Assembly: GCA_913778905.1 (NCBI GenBank) | Contig: CAJYYA010000002.1 | Location: forward strand, 54,372-118,371 | Source of the DNA: an uncultured Naasia sp. | Lineage (GTDB): Bacteria > Actinomycetota > Actinomycetes > Actinomycetales > Microbacteriaceae | Length of the DNA: 64,000 nucleotides | Direction of reading: 5' to 3' | Shown: positions 6,156-14,223 of the stretch, in pieces | How the letters are laid out: every line of letters begins with the position of its first letter | Position numbering within the stretch: the stretch's first letter is position 1 | Translations under genes and position numbers: made by a program | Notes under the pieces: model-generated | Databases searched by the model: none | What the model was told of the DNA's origin: nothing | The model's input: the letters and a program-made list of their open reading frames with translations, nothing else

Positions 6156-7157
6156 TCAGTAGCCCGCCTCGGGATCGACGAGGCCCACGAAACGGCCGTC
6201 GCCCAGGTAGGCCTCGACGTTGGCCCGGATGCGCTCGACGAGGAGCGGAGCGGTCATCTCCGCCGTGTCGGCGTTATGCGAGGTGATGATGGCGCGTTCC
6301 TCGTCCCAGAGCGGATGGCCGTCCGGGAGAGGTTCCGGGTCGGTGACGTCGAGACCGGCGAACAGGATGCGCTTCTCGGCGAGGGCGTCGACGAGCGCGT
6401 CGGTGTCGATCAGCGGGCCTCGTGCGATGTTGACCAGCACCGCGTGCTCGGGCAGAAGCGCCAGCTGATCGCGGCCGAGGAGATGCCGGGTGCCGTCGGT
6501 CGATGCCGCGGCCAGGACGATGGCGTCCGCACCCGGCAGCACCTCGTCGAGACGATCGGATGTGACGACCCGCTCGGCGTTCTCGACGGGGTGCTCGGAG
6601 CGTCGGACGACCGTGACGTGGACCCCGAAGGGCTGCATGAGACGGATGAGCTCGACGGCGATACCGCCGGCTCCGACGACGACCACGTTGCGACCGAAGA
6701 GCGACTCGGCATACGCCTCGCCCCAGCTCCGCTCGTGCGCCCGGCGGCCGAGGGATCGGAGGCCGGCGAGCAGCAGCGTGAGCGCGTGCTCGGCGACCGG
6801 CTGCGAGTAGGCGCCCTTGGCGCTCGTCCAGACGAGATCGTCGCGCTTGTGGTCGGAGAGAGCCTGCGAGAACGCGTCCACACCTGCCCACGGCAGCTGG
6901 ACCCACTGCACCTGGGGGTTGGCTTCCAGCGCGTCGATGAGGCCGTCCGGATCGCTGTTGGCCAGCCACATGATCGCCCGGGTGTCCGGTCCGAGAGGCA
7001 CGACGCGGCCGCCCGATGACTCGACCGCGTCGGTGAACAGGTGCAGGTCGTCGCGCTCGGGAAGCAGCGTGATACCGCCCCGTTCCGGTGTGTGAGCGGG
7101 ACGGGCGGCGGGTGTCGCGCCCGCGACGGCGGAGTGTCGGAAGCGGCTGGTGCTCAT
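6156..7157 (-). CDS. D-2-hydroxyacid dehydrogenase (NAD-dependent)
   Basis: This 333-residue protein carries the NAD-binding GAGGIA fingerprint near residue 162, the NIARGPLID segment with the substrate-binding Arg, a DPEPLP glutamate motif and the catalytic His in TSHNAD near the C-terminus. These are the Arg/Glu/His triad of D-isomer specific 2-hydroxyacid dehydrogenases. The likely reaction is NADH-linked reduction of a 2-keto acid; the substrate is unknown. ATG at 7157 is used. The frame is open far upstream through repeats and another gene, but that part is Arg-rich shadow. It precedes the lactonase gene. Confidence 0.85.
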   Translation of the reverse strand: MSTSRFRHSAVAGATPAARPAHTPERGGITLLPERDDLHLFTDAVESSGGRVVPLGPDTRAIMWLANSDPDGLIDALEANPQVQWVQLPWAGVDAFSQALSDHKRDDLVWTSAKGAYSQPVAEHALTLLLAGLRSLGRRAHERSWGEAYAESLFGRNVVVVGAGGIAVELIRLMQPFGVHVTVVRRSEHPVENAERVVTSDRLDEVLPGADAIVLAAASTDGTRHLLGRDQLALLPEHAVLVNIARGPLIDTDALVDALAEKRILFAGLDVTDPEPLPDGHPLWDEERAIITSHNADTAEMTAPLLVERIRANVEAYLGDGRFVGLVDPEAGY

Positions 7158-7204
7158 CCGCCCATTGTCCGGGGCGCGCACGGGAAATGCCCGAGTGGGC
7201 GGTT

Positions 7205-7414
7205 CCGGAGGTCCAGTAGCGGAGCGTACCGAGACCGGCCGAGTAGCGAAGCGTATCGAGGCCCTCGCTCGGGTTCGACGTTCGGTATCGGCTTCGCCGA
7301 TGCTGTTCTGTCTGCTCTCGGTACGGCCTGGCGGCCTACTCGACGTCCGAAACTCCGGAGGTCGAGTAGCGGAGCGTACCGAGACCGGCCGAGTAGCGGA
7401 GCGTATCGAGGCCC
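7205..7414. repeat. Family B repeats, two direct copies 150 bp apart
   Basis: Two about 60-bp copies (7205-7264 and 7355-7414) share CCGGAGGTC-AGTAGCGGAGCGTACCGAGACC followed by GGCCGAGTAGCG-AGCGTATCGAGG. Between them lies an inverted variant (7319-7350) with GGCCTGGCGGCCTACTCG. A third relative is at 41285-41350. They fill the 263-bp gap between two genes and carry no open frame of their own. Confidence 0.8.
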
Positions 7415-7420
7415 CTCGAC

Positions 7421-8257
7421 TCACGGCAGTGGGATAGGCCCCGTCGTGGTCTCGTACTCGGTCGCCAGGCCGCGGAGGTAGGGGTGGGCAGGAGAAGCGA
7501 GGACCTCGCCCAGCGTCCCGAGTCCGATGAGCTGTCCCTTCTGCAGGACGGCCACCCGGTCGGCGATCCCCGAGGTGACCGCGGCTTCGTGGCCGATGAC
7601 GAGCGCGGAGAAGGAACGGTTCTGCCGGATCGACGCGAGCGCCTGGAGCATCGCGTCTCGGACCGTGATGTCGACGCCCGCGGTGGGCTCGTCGGCGATC
7701 CACAGGGTCGGCTCGAGGATGAGCGACCGGGCGACGGCGACTCGCTGCCGCTGACCGCCGGACAGCTCGTGCGGATAGGCGCCCATCAGGCCGAGCGGCA
7801 GCTGCATGGCGTCGATGAGCTCGGCGACCATCCGGCCGAGCTCCCGGCGGTCGAATCTGCGGTCCCGCATGAGGACGGGCTCGCTGATGTTCTCCGCGAC
7901 CGTGGAGCCGTGCGTGAGCCGCCGGGCGGCGTCCTGCGGCAGATACCCGACCCGCAGTTCCAGCTCGGCACGGTGTCGTGGGGCCAGCTTGCGGAGCTCG
8001 CGGCCCAGCACCTTCACGGAGCCGCCGACGATCGCGGGTGCGTTCTCGCTCGCGCGTCGCCCGGTGTCGCCGGAGAGCATCCGCGCCAACGTGCTCTTGC
8101 CCGAACCCGTCTCGCCCACCATCCCGAGGATCTCGCCGGGTCGGATCGAGAAGGTCACACCGGCGAGAGCGCGGAACGCCTCGGATCCGCGCGCGGGCGG
8201 GTAATCGACCGTCGCATCGCTGACGACGACGATCGGATCTGCAGCGGACGCGCTCAT
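7421..8257 (-). CDS. Orphan peptide-type ABC transporter ATP-binding protein
   Basis: This 278-residue single ABC domain has Walker A GETGSGKST, the signature LSGGQRQRVAVARSL, Walker B LWIADEPTAGVD and the H-loop IGHE. The HPYLRGLA tail is typical of dipeptide/oligopeptide/nickel ATPases (DppD/OppD type). It would energise a peptide or metal importer. No permease or binding protein is joined to it, and a palindromic terminator separates it from the complete peptide importer next door. It may be the extra ATPase for that system or a remnant. ATG at 8257 removes a non-conserved 13-residue extension. Confidence 0.8.
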   Translation of the reverse strand: MSASAADPIVVVSDATVDYPPARGSEAFRALAGVTFSIRPGEILGMVGETGSGKSTLARMLSGDTGRRASENAPAIVGGSVKVLGRELRKLAPRHRAELELRVGYLPQDAARRLTHGSTVAENISEPVLMRDRRFDRRELGRMVAELIDAMQLPLGLMGAYPHELSGGQRQRVAVARSLILEPTLWIADEPTAGVDITVRDAMLQALASIRQNRSFSALVIGHEAAVTSGIADRVAVLQKGQLIGLGTLGEVLASPAHPYLRGLATEYETTTGPIPLP

Positions 8258-8352
8258 CGTCCCATCCTCCCCCGCCCGCCACCGGTCCGACGTCATCCGA
8301 ACGGCGGATCGTGGAGGCGAGCAGTCCGAGCTTGGCCTCAGACGCCTGTGGA

Positions 8353-8384
8353 CGGGCCGCGAGTCGTCGACGACTCGCGGCCCG
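8353..8384 (-). terminator. Perfect 32-bp palindrome, terminator of the peptide importer operon
   Basis: Sixteen-base arms (CGGGCCGCGAGTCGTC and its exact complement) meet without a loop, 8 bp past the stop of the fused ATPase gene. There is no clear T-run. It is a strong stem that should end or stabilise the operon transcript. Confidence 0.6.
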
Positions 8385-8391
8385 TGGATAG

Positions 8392-10071
8392 TCAGACCTC
8401 GGTCGCCCGGATCCGCTTCAGCTCCTCGCGGCGCGCCTTCTGGGCCACCGGGTCGGGCACGGGCAGCGACGCCAGGAGGCGCTGCGTGTACGGGTGCTTC
8501 GGCGCACCGAGCACCTCGGCACCGGTCCCCTGTTCCACCAGATCACCGCGGTAGAGCACGGCGATCCGGTCGGCGAGGATGTCGACGACGGCCAGGTCAT
8601 GGCTGATGAACAACGCCGCGAAGCCGAGCTCGCGCTGGAGTTCCTTGAACAGCTCCAGCACGCGCGCCTGCACCGAGACGTCGAGCGCCGAGGTCGGCTC
8701 GTCCGCCACGAGCAGCTTCGGGTCGAGCGCGAGGGCTCGGGCCAGGCTGGCGCGCTGGCGCTGACCGCCCGACAGCTCGTGCGGGAAGCGGTCGCCGTAG
8801 CTGCGGGGCAGCTGGACGGCCTCGAGCAGTTCGTCGACGCGCTTCCGGGCATCGCTCGTCGCCTTGGCGCGCCCGTGCACGATGAGCGGCTCGGCCACGC
8901 AGTCGGCGATCGTGAGCAGCGGGTTGAAGCTCGTCGCCGGGTCCTGGAACACGAAGCCGATGTCGACCCGGTGCTTGCGGAACTCGCGCTCCTTGACGCC
9001 CACCATCTCGGTGCCGAGCACGTCGAGCGAGCCGCCCGTCGCGGTCGTGAGACCCGCGATGGCGCGGCCGATCGTGGTCTTACCCGATCCGCTCTCCCCC
9101 ACGAGGCCCAGCACCTCGCCGGCGGCGATCTCGAAGCTGACGCCGTTCACCGCGCGGAACCCCGAGCGACCCAGGCGCCCCGGGTACTCGATGACGAGGT
9201 CGCGGGCGCGAACGAGGGTCTCCCGTGTCGTATCGACGCGCGCTTCGGCACGAGCCGCGGCGGCCGCGGTGCCCTGGCCCACGTACGGGACGGCGGCGAG
9301 CAGATCCTTCGTGTACTGCGCCGTCGGCGCGGTGAAGAGGGTCTGCACGTCGGCCTGCTCGACGAGCTCGCCCTGGTACATGACGGCGACGCGGTCGGCG
9401 AGGTCGGCGACGACGCCCATGTTGTGCGTGATCAGCACGATGGACGTGCCGAACTCGTCGCGCACCTGACGCAGCAGGTCGAGGATCTCGGCCTGGACGG
9501 TCACGTCGAGGGCGGTGGTGGGCTCGTCGGCGACGATCAGGCCGGGGTTGAGCACGAGCGCCATGGCGATGACGACGCGCTGCTTCTGACCTCCCGAGAA
9601 CTGGTGCGGGTAGTAGCCGACGCGGGTCTCCGGGTCCGGGAGGCCGACTTTGCGCAGGATGTCGACGGCCTTGGCCTTCGCCTCCTTCCGGCTGATCTTG
9701 CCGTGCGCACGGAGGCCCTCGGCGATCTGCCATCCGACCGGATACACCGGGTTGAGGGCGGTGGAGGGCTCCTGGAAAACCATGGCGACGTCGGTGCCGC
9801 GGATCTCGCGCAGGCGCTTCCGGCCGACCGACACGATGTCGGTCGCGCCGCCCGCTCCGTTCGCCAGCAGGAGGACGCCCGACGAGGTCGCCGTCTCGGG
9901 CAGCAGGCCGAGGATGGTCTTCGCCGTCACGGTCTTGCCGCTGCCGCTCTCGCCGACTATGGCGAGGATCTCGCCCTTGTCGACGGTGAGCGAGACGCGG
10001 TCGACGGCCTTGACGGCCCCCGCGTCGGTCGCGAACGAGACGGACAGGTTCCGGATGTCGACGACGCTCAT
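8392..10071 (-). CDS. Fused dipeptide/oligopeptide ABC transporter ATPase (DppD-DppF type)
   Basis: Two complete ABC domains lie in one 559-residue chain. The first has GESGSGKT near residue 40, FSGGQKQRVVIAMAL and VADEPTTALDV. The second has GESGSGKT near residue 330, LSGGQRQRASLARAL and VADEPTSALDV. QYTKDLL and HPYTQRLLASLP mark the ends of DppD-like and DppF-like halves. It would couple ATP hydrolysis to peptide import by the two permeases encoded upstream. The start ATG overlaps the stop of the DppC-like gene (ATGA). It is the last gene of the binding protein-permease-permease-ATPase operon. Fusion of the two ATPases is common in actinobacteria. Confidence 0.9.
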   Translation of the reverse strand: MSVVDIRNLSVSFATDAGAVKAVDRVSLTVDKGEILAIVGESGSGKTVTAKTILGLLPETATSSGVLLLANGAGGATDIVSVGRKRLREIRGTDVAMVFQEPSTALNPVYPVGWQIAEGLRAHGKISRKEAKAKAVDILRKVGLPDPETRVGYYPHQFSGGQKQRVVIAMALVLNPGLIVADEPTTALDVTVQAEILDLLRQVRDEFGTSIVLITHNMGVVADLADRVAVMYQGELVEQADVQTLFTAPTAQYTKDLLAAVPYVGQGTAAAAARAEARVDTTRETLVRARDLVIEYPGRLGRSGFRAVNGVSFEIAAGEVLGLVGESGSGKTTIGRAIAGLTTATGGSLDVLGTEMVGVKEREFRKHRVDIGFVFQDPATSFNPLLTIADCVAEPLIVHGRAKATSDARKRVDELLEAVQLPRSYGDRFPHELSGGQRQRASLARALALDPKLLVADEPTSALDVSVQARVLELFKELQRELGFAALFISHDLAVVDILADRIAVLYRGDLVEQGTGAEVLGAPKHPYTQRLLASLPVPDPVAQKARREELKRIRATEV

Positions 10072-11138
10072 CGGTCGCTCCCTCCCTCACCGGGGGCTTC
10101 GAGCGAGTCGACGCCTCCCGGGACATCGATGGTTCCGCCGGGGACGACGGAGGTCTGCGCGACGGCACCCGACGACGCGCCGACCCGGCGACGGCCGCGT
10201 AGACGCGGGTCGGCCAGATCGTTGAGGCTCTCGCCGACGAGGGTGATGCCGAGCACCACGGTCACGATGGCGAGACCCGGGAACAGGGCCGTCCACCAGA
10301 TACCGCTCGTGACGTCCGACAGCGCCTTGTTGAGGTCGTAGCCCCATTCGGCGGCCGAGCTGGGCTCGATGCCGAAGCCCAGGAACCCGAGGCCGGCGAG
10401 GGTCAGGACGGCCTCGGACGAGTTGAGCGTGAAGATGAGCGGCAGCGTGCGGGTGGCGTTGCGCAGCACGTGACGGAACATCACCCGCGGCGTGCTCGCA
10501 CCGATGACGCGAGCGGACTCCACGAACGCCTCCGACTTGATCCGCACCGTCTCCGCGCGAATCACGCGGAAGTACTGCGGGATGAAGATGACGGTGATCG
10601 AGATCGCGGCGGCCATGACGCCCGCGATCTGGTTGGACTGCCCGCCCGAGATGACGATGGCCACGACGATGGCGAGCAGCAGGGACGGGAAGGCGTAGAC
10701 CGCGTCGGCGATGACCACGAGTGTGCGGTCGAGCCAGCCGCCGATGTAGCCGGAGACGAGGCCCAGTGCGACTCCGGCGAAGATCGACAGCGCGACGCCG
10801 ATGACGATGACGAGCAGCGACGTCTGCGCTCCCCAGATCACGCGGGACAGCACGTCGTATCCGCCCACCGTCGTGCCGAACAGGTGCTCGGGCGACGGGG
10901 GCTGCTGCGCCTCGAAAGGCCCGGCCGCGTCGCGCAGCTGCGAGTAGCCGTAGGGCGCGATGACGGGCGCGAAGATCGCCGTGAGGATGAACCCGACGGT
11001 GATGACGAGACCGGCGACGAGCATCCCGCGCTGCAGGCCGACGCTCTGGCGCAGCTGCTTGACGATCGGCAGACGGTCGGCGAGGCGACGCTTCGGAGCC
11101 GCCGACGCGGCGGCCGAGGAGGTGGTGGAGGTGGTCAT
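10068..11138 (-). CDS. Peptide ABC transporter permease (DppC type)
   Basis: This 356-residue inner-membrane protein has an N-terminal membrane helix (GMLVAGLVITVGFILTAIF), a periplasmic segment with the LFGTTVGGYDVLSRVIWGAQ motif typical of DppC/OppC, and further membrane spans. The EAA-like loop lies near IGASTPRVMFRHVLRN. It ends in a Gly/Val-rich basic tail. It pairs with the DppB-type permease that starts a few bases away. The next gene, the fused ATPase, begins inside its stop codon. ATG at 11138 is chosen as the first Met after the upstream stop. Confidence 0.9.
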   Translation of the reverse strand: MTTSTTSSAAASAAPKRRLADRLPIVKQLRQSVGLQRGMLVAGLVITVGFILTAIFAPVIAPYGYSQLRDAAGPFEAQQPPSPEHLFGTTVGGYDVLSRVIWGAQTSLLVIVIGVALSIFAGVALGLVSGYIGGWLDRTLVVIADAVYAFPSLLLAIVVAIVISGGQSNQIAGVMAAAISITVIFIPQYFRVIRAETVRIKSEAFVESARVIGASTPRVMFRHVLRNATRTLPLIFTLNSSEAVLTLAGLGFLGFGIEPSSAAEWGYDLNKALSDVTSGIWWTALFPGLAIVTVVLGITLVGESLNDLADPRLRGRRRVGASSGAVAQTSVVPGGTIDVPGGVDSLEAPGEGGSDR

Positions 11139-11140
11139 GA

Positions 11141-12229
11141 TCAGTACCGCACTCTCGGGTCGACGAGCGCCGCGATGACGTCGACGATGAAGTTGGTCAC
11201 GGCGACGATGACGGCGAGCAGGGCGACGATGCCCTGCACGGCGACGAAGTCGCGCGCCTGCAGGTATTGCGCGAGCTGGAACCCGAGGCCCTTCCACTCG
11301 AAGGTCGTCTCGGTGAGCACGGCACCGCCCAGGAGGAGGGCGATCTGCAGACCGATGACGGTGATGATCGGGATCAGCGCGGGCTTGTAGGCGTGCTTGC
11401 GGACGAGGCGCAGCTCACCCACACCGCGGGAGCGGGCGGCGTCCACGTACTCGGTCCCGAAGGTGCCGATGACGTTGGTGCGGACGAGCCGCAGGAAGAC
11501 GCCCGCCGTGAGCAGGCCCAGGGTCAGGCCGGGGAGGATCGCGTGCAGCAGTACGTCCTGGATGACCTCGGGGTCCCCCGTCGCGAACGCGTCGATCAGG
11601 TAGATGCCGGTCTTGCCCTCGAGGAGCTGCATCTGCAGCTCGGATCCGGTCGAGGCGCGGCCCGCGACGGGGAGGACGCCGAGCTGGACGGCGAACACGA
11701 GCTTCAGCAGCAGGCCCGCGAAGAAGACGGGGGTGGCGTAGCAGAGGATCGCGAAGACGCGCAGGACGGCGTCGCCCCAGCGGTCGCGGAGGTAGGCGGC
11801 GAGCATGCCGAGGGGCACACCGACGATGAAGGCCACGATGAGGGCGTAGAACGCGAGCTCGAGCGTCGCGCCGCCGTAGGTGAAGAGCACCTGCATGACG
11901 GGGCGGTTGTCGCTGATGGTGGTACCGAAGTCGAGGGTCGCGATCCGACCCAGGTACTCGAAGTACTGGATGATGAGCGGCCGGTCGTAGCCTGCCGCGG
12001 CGATCCGCTCGGCCAGCTGGTCCGCCGGGAGCCGACCTCCGAGGGCGGCCGTGATCGGGTCACCCGTCGCCCGCATGAGCAGGAACACCATCGTGACCAG
12101 GATGAAGATCGTGGGGAAGATGAGCAGGAACCTGATGAGCAGGTACCGCCCGAGCCCACCGCCCTGCTTACGACTACGGCCTGCGGGCACGGCTGCGCCC
12201 ATGGCCTCGGGAGGAACCGTGACGGTCAT
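11141..12229 (-). CDS. Peptide ABC transporter permease (DppB type)
   Basis: This 362-residue permease has a cytoplasmic basic N-terminus, a first helix LIRFLLIFPTIFILVTMVFLL, the DppB hallmark RATGDPITAALGG region and a long periplasmic loop. Four to five more spans follow, with the EAA-type loop at AARSRGVGELRLVRKHAYKP. It forms the channel with the DppC-like partner. ATG at 12229 has AGAGG-type Shine-Dalgarno sequence upstream; a TTG two codons earlier is less likely. It is separated from its binding-protein gene by two stem-loops that could lower permease expression relative to the binding protein. Confidence 0.9.
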   Translation of the reverse strand: MTVTVPPEAMGAAVPAGRSRKQGGGLGRYLLIRFLLIFPTIFILVTMVFLLMRATGDPITAALGGRLPADQLAERIAAAGYDRPLIIQYFEYLGRIATLDFGTTISDNRPVMQVLFTYGGATLELAFYALIVAFIVGVPLGMLAAYLRDRWGDAVLRVFAILCYATPVFFAGLLLKLVFAVQLGVLPVAGRASTGSELQMQLLEGKTGIYLIDAFATGDPEVIQDVLLHAILPGLTLGLLTAGVFLRLVRTNVIGTFGTEYVDAARSRGVGELRLVRKHAYKPALIPIITVIGLQIALLLGGAVLTETTFEWKGLGFQLAQYLQARDFVAVQGIVALLAVIVAVTNFIVDVIAALVDPRVRY

Positions 12230-12248
12230 CCTCAACCTCTCTAGTACG

Positions 12249-12300
12249 GGTATTCCGGCTGAATGAGAACGTTCCGCCGTTCTCTTTCAGCCGGAATACC
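12249..12300. repeat. Hairpin repeat with GGTATTCCGG arms, copy 1
   Basis: A 23-nt left arm (12249-12271) pairs with 12278-12300 with a single mismatch around a 6-nt loop. The same GGGTATTCCGGC-GAATGAGAACGTT sequence recurs at 20259-20318. It sits just upstream of the DppB-type gene, between binding protein and permeases. Confidence 0.75.
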
Positions 12301-12325
12301 CTCACAAACGTGGTGACGGCCGAAG

Positions 12326-12354
12326 GGCCCGGACACCGCGAGGATGTCCGGGCC
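12326..12354 (-). terminator. Stem-loop after the peptide-binding protein gene
   Basis: Ten-base arms GGCCCGGACA (12326-12335) and TGTCCGGGCC (12345-12354) enclose a 9-nt loop, about 28 bp downstream of the binding-protein stop. It is probably a partial terminator giving more binding protein than permease. Confidence 0.6.
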
Positions 12355-12382
12355 GCTCGGCCGCTGCGACTGATGAGCCGCG

Positions 12383-14023
12383 TCAGCCCTTGGTGATGGG
12401 TGCGTAACGGAACTTGAACGACGCGTCGAGCGTGACGCCCGAGACGTCGGTGCCCGAGATCGCGACCTGCGAACCCTGGAGGTAGGGCAGGGTCGAGAGC
12501 TGCTCCGCGACCTTCTCCTGGATCTCCTCGATGGTCGCCTGACGCTCGGCCTTGTCGGACGTCGACACCTGCTTGGCGATGAGGCCCTGGACCTCGGCGT
12601 CGTCGAAGTGGTTGCCGAGGAAGTTGTCCTTGATGAAGAACGGCGACAGGTAGTTGTCGGCGTCGGAGTAGTCCGGGAACCAACCCAGCTGGTAGGCCGG
12701 GTAGACGTCGGTCGTGCGGTCCTTCGAGTACTGGACCCACTCCGTGGTCTGCAGGTTCACCGTGAAGAGACCCGTCGACTCGAGCTGGTCCTTGATGAGG
12801 GCGTACTCGTCGGCCGACGAGGGGCCGTAGTGGTCGTTGCTGTACTGGAGGTTCAGCGTGACGGGCGTGGCGACGCCGGCGGCCTTGAGCGTCTCGGCGG
12901 CTTTAGCGGCGTCCGCACCGCCCTGTCCGTCGCCGTAAAGCGACTTGAGGGGCTCGACCGCACCGGTTAGACCGGCGGGGACGTAGGAGTACAGCGGGGT
13001 GTAGGTGCCCTTGTACACGTTGTCCGCGATGGCCTGGCGGTCGATGAGGTCGGCTGCGGCCTGGCGGACGGCGAGAGCCTTGGCCGCGTCGGCCTCCGCG
13101 GTCGTCGCACCGAAGGGCTGCGTGTCGAAGTTGAAGACGATGTAGCGGATCTCGCCGCCGGGACCGTCCCAGACCTTGACCTTGTCGTTGCCCTTGAGGT
13201 CTTCGACGTCGGTCGCCGACAGGCTGCGGAACGCGACGTCGATGTTGCCCTCTTGGACGTCGAGCTTGAGGTTCGACGAGTCGGCGTAGTACTTGACGTT
13301 CACCGTCTTGTTGGCGGGAGCGCCGAGGACGCCCTGGTAGCCGTCGAACGCCTTGTAGGAGATCAAGTTGTTGAAGTCGTAGCTGGCGATGTCGTACTGG
13401 CCGGCGAACGCGTGGCCCGCGACGATGTCGGCGTCGCTCGTGAGCGAATCGGCCGAGAAGACCTCTTCGTCGACGATCGGTCCGGCCGGGCTCGACAGGA
13501 TCTGCGGGAAGGTCTGGTCGTTCTCGCTCTTCAGCGTGAACACGACGGTGGTGTCGTCGGGGGCGGCGACGCTGTCCAGGTTGGCCAGCAGACTCGAGGG
13601 ACCGTTGTCGTCGGCGATGGCGACCTGGCGGTCGAACGTGAACTTGACGTCGGACGAGGTGAGGTCGTGGCCGTTGACGAACTTGAGGCCCGGCTTGAGC
13701 TTGACCGTGTACTCGGTCGGCGAGGTGAATTCGGCCGACTCGGCGATGTCGGGCTCGACGTCGGGGCTGTTCAGAGGGGTGTTGAGGAGGAAGGGGTAGA
13801 CCTGGTTCATCACGGCGAAGGAGCCGTTGTCGTAGCTGCCGGCCGGGTCGAGGACGGTGACCTTGTCGGTGGTGCCGATGGTGACGGTGCCTCCGCCGCC
13901 ACCTCCGTTACCGTTGCCGCCGCCCCCGGCGCAGCCCGCGAGGGCCAGGCTGGCGGCGCTGATGCCGGCCAGAGCGATGAGGGCGCGCGTCGTGCGGCGC
14001 CCCGATGAGAATGCGGATGTCAT
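12383..14023 (-). CDS. Peptide ABC transporter substrate-binding lipoprotein (SBP_bac_5)
   Basis: This 546-residue protein has a lipoprotein signal peptide: a basic start, a hydrophobic core and lipobox LALAGC with Cys31, then a Gly/Asn linker. The mature part has family-5 features such as VTVLDPAGSYDNGSF near the start, YTVKLKPGLKFVNGHDLTSSDV, and a Tyr/Trp-rich C-terminal lobe ending FKFRYAPITKG. It would capture oligopeptides or dipeptides outside the membrane and pass them to the adjacent permeases. It is the first gene of the operon. The 200-bp upstream region contains two inverted repeats that may be regulatory. Confidence 0.9.
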   Translation of the reverse strand: MTSAFSSGRRTTRALIALAGISAASLALAGCAGGGGNGNGGGGGGTVTIGTTDKVTVLDPAGSYDNGSFAVMNQVYPFLLNTPLNSPDVEPDIAESAEFTSPTEYTVKLKPGLKFVNGHDLTSSDVKFTFDRQVAIADDNGPSSLLANLDSVAAPDDTTVVFTLKSENDQTFPQILSSPAGPIVDEEVFSADSLTSDADIVAGHAFAGQYDIASYDFNNLISYKAFDGYQGVLGAPANKTVNVKYYADSSNLKLDVQEGNIDVAFRSLSATDVEDLKGNDKVKVWDGPGGEIRYIVFNFDTQPFGATTAEADAAKALAVRQAAADLIDRQAIADNVYKGTYTPLYSYVPAGLTGAVEPLKSLYGDGQGGADAAKAAETLKAAGVATPVTLNLQYSNDHYGPSSADEYALIKDQLESTGLFTVNLQTTEWVQYSKDRTTDVYPAYQLGWFPDYSDADNYLSPFFIKDNFLGNHFDDAEVQGLIAKQVSTSDKAERQATIEEIQEKVAEQLSTLPYLQGSQVAISGTDVSGVTLDASFKFRYAPITKG

Positions 14024-14069
14024 CCGACTTCCTCTCTGAAGTGTGCTGATGGTGGTGATCGCAGAACGA

Positions 14070-14100
14070 ACGCGCAGGCCCCGTGTGGGGGCGTGCGCGT
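14070..14100 (-). promoter_or_regulatory. Hairpin in the leader of the peptide importer operon
   Basis: Arms ACGCGCAGGCCCC and GGGGCGTGCGCGT pair at 12 of 13 positions with a short loop, about 50 bp upstream of the binding-protein start. It would lie in the 5' untranslated leader if transcription begins further upstream. The role is unproven. Confidence 0.35.
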
Positions 14101-14154
14101 TTCGTCGGGTTCAGGTCTAACACAGGGCTCGCTCTTATCCGGCACCGAGACGGG

Positions 14155-14175
14155 GTTTCGTTACTGGCACGAAAC
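14155..14175. promoter_or_regulatory. Inverted repeat GTTTCGT-N7-ACGAAAC, operator candidate
   Basis: Perfect 7-bp arms with a 7-nt centre lie between dnaG and the peptide importer operon, about 130 bp upstream of the binding-protein gene. The geometry fits a dimeric repressor site. No regulator gene is adjacent, so the cognate factor is unknown. Confidence 0.35.
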
Positions 14176-14223
14176 ACGCGGCGCGTGACTGAGAAAGACT
14201 TGCGTTACCGTCGACCGATCGGG

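Noticed and set aside
6156..8282. 708-codon leftward frame covering the dehydrogenase and the ABC ATPase region
   Set aside because: Only the last 333 residues are a real dehydrogenase. The rest passes through repeats and the wrong frame of the ATPase gene and is Arg-rich, so a fusion is not supported.
8494..10341. Rightward 615-codon frame opposite the peptide ABC ATPase gene
   Set aside because: It is antisense to the fused ATPase, which has all ABC motifs; composition is typical of a shadow frame.
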